Source: Clostridium sp. E02 (GTDB lineage: Bacteria > Bacillota > Clostridia > Lachnospirales > Lachnospiraceae). Taken from it: 64,000 bases of DNA. This document shows positions 63,577-64,000 of this stretch, piece after piece. The notes beneath the pieces were generated by a model. The model was not told where the DNA came from. It saw only the letters and a list, made by a program, of their open reading frames with translations, and did no database searches. Made by a program: the position numbers and the translations under genes. Positions within the stretch are counted from its first letter, which is position 1. Each line of letters opens with the position of its first letter. The stretch is from positions 114,964 to 178,963 of the forward strand of contig NZ_RJLQ01000007.1 of NCBI RefSeq assembly GCF_003833015.1. The letters are read 5' to 3'.

Positions 63577-64000
63577 TGATAAGGGAAATATTCCTGTAAT
63601 TGCTGAAATGAACTCTGTCGTGACCGTACTACGGTAGAAGGCCGAGCACATCATCTAGAGGAAATTCAAGCAGATTTTAAAAAGGCTCTATTTCATTAAA
63701 GAAGAAAGTTTGACGTGCCGTTTGAAATTCGGATTAAGTAAATAGGGGCTGTAAAATAAGTCCTTAAAAAATTAGGATTCATATCAGTGAACGCTGGTAT
63801 GAATCCTATTTTTGATTTATTTGTGTTTTTGCATGGATAAATAATTATGTTATTACAGTTTTGATTAAAAAAATGTACACAAAGTAACCCTTGGGAATCC
63901 AAAGCAGAGAAATCACCCATCTTGATTCTAGTTTCATGCAGCTATCAATTGGCGTTTGCTTTTATTGTGATACTTGTATAGGTTATAACCACAAGAAATC
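63577..64000. other. Terminal intergenic region
   Basis: No convincing coding sequence is seen in these 424 bp. They contain the terminator of the collagen-like gene and AGGGGCTGTAAAATAAGT near 63744-63761, which resembles the terminal repeats of some IS1182-like elements; no transposase is present in the window. Confidence 0.4.
63773..63808 (+). terminator. Intrinsic terminator downstream of the collagen-like gene
   Basis: TAGGATTCATA and TATGAATCCTA form a perfect 11-bp stem extended by CAG/CTG with one mismatch, followed by TTTTTG. Confidence 0.75.

Overview
The window looks like a chromosomal segment of a strictly anaerobic, spore-forming, AT-rich Firmicute of the Lachnospiraceae/Clostridia type (Lacrimispora- or Clostridium-like). 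The basis is Gram-positive lipoprotein and exporter architecture, strong GGAGG ribosome sites, canonical TTGACA/TATAAT promoters, oxygen-sensitive Fe-S enzymes (CODH-like CooS, ferredoxin-ATPases), and a BclA-like collagen glycoprotein typical of spore surfaces. No rRNA, tRNA, CRISPR array or prophage was seen. One IS200/IS605 element is present.

Layout. 1-3.0 kb: a truncated FGGY sugar kinase and a class II aldolase, divergent from an AraC regulator. 3.0-11.8 kb: a plant-glycan locus (CDP-alcohol phosphatidyltransferase, GH31, GH95, then GH16 and GH5) with its own divergent AraC regulator; the enzyme set fits fucosylated xyloglucan or mixed beta-glucan. 11.8-16.8 kb: a DtxR-type regulator, FeoA/FeoB, and an orphan CooS with altered cluster ligands. 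16.9-24.1 kb: an MFS carrier, then a sigma factor, LanFEG-like ABC transporter and two-component system in one direction, a small hydrophilic protein and a flavodoxin. 24.3-27.2 kb: larB-larC-larE for the nickel-pincer cofactor. 27.3-34.2 kb: an aminotransferase, iron alcohol dehydrogenase, polar amino-acid ABC transporter and cytidylate-kinase-like protein beside a PucR regulator. 34.2-39.2 kb: an anaerobe-type redox/metal-cluster locus (Mrp ATPase, DUF134 regulator, MBL protein, two NifX-like proteins, two MinD-ferredoxin ATPases). 39.4-48 kb: assorted genes, including a heterodimeric ABC exporter under a MarR regulator and an ABC-F ATPase. 48-54.8 kb: sucrose phosphorylase with a CUT1 sugar transporter and LacI regulator, split by an IS200 insertion. 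54.9-60.8 kb: a transglutaminase-like protein, hypA, an 896-residue Fe-S flavoprotein and hypB, divergent from a FadR-type GntR. 61.2-63.6 kb: a collagen-like spore-surface gene broken by one in-frame TGA.

How the parts fit. Two modules handle nickel (larBCE, hypAB), yet no hydrogenase, lactate racemase or urease is in the window. The only CODH-family enzyme has Glu where the known C-cluster has a Cys and a C-x2-C D-cluster motif, so it may not be an ordinary Ni-CODH. The most interesting parts for follow-up are this CooS variant, the MinD-ferredoxin/NifX locus with a shared GGGCATA promoter motif, the hypA-flavoprotein-hypB operon with two distinct operator candidates, and the nonsense-interrupted collagen gene. 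Several start codons were moved to downstream ATGs because the Shine-Dalgarno sequence overlaps the longer open frame.
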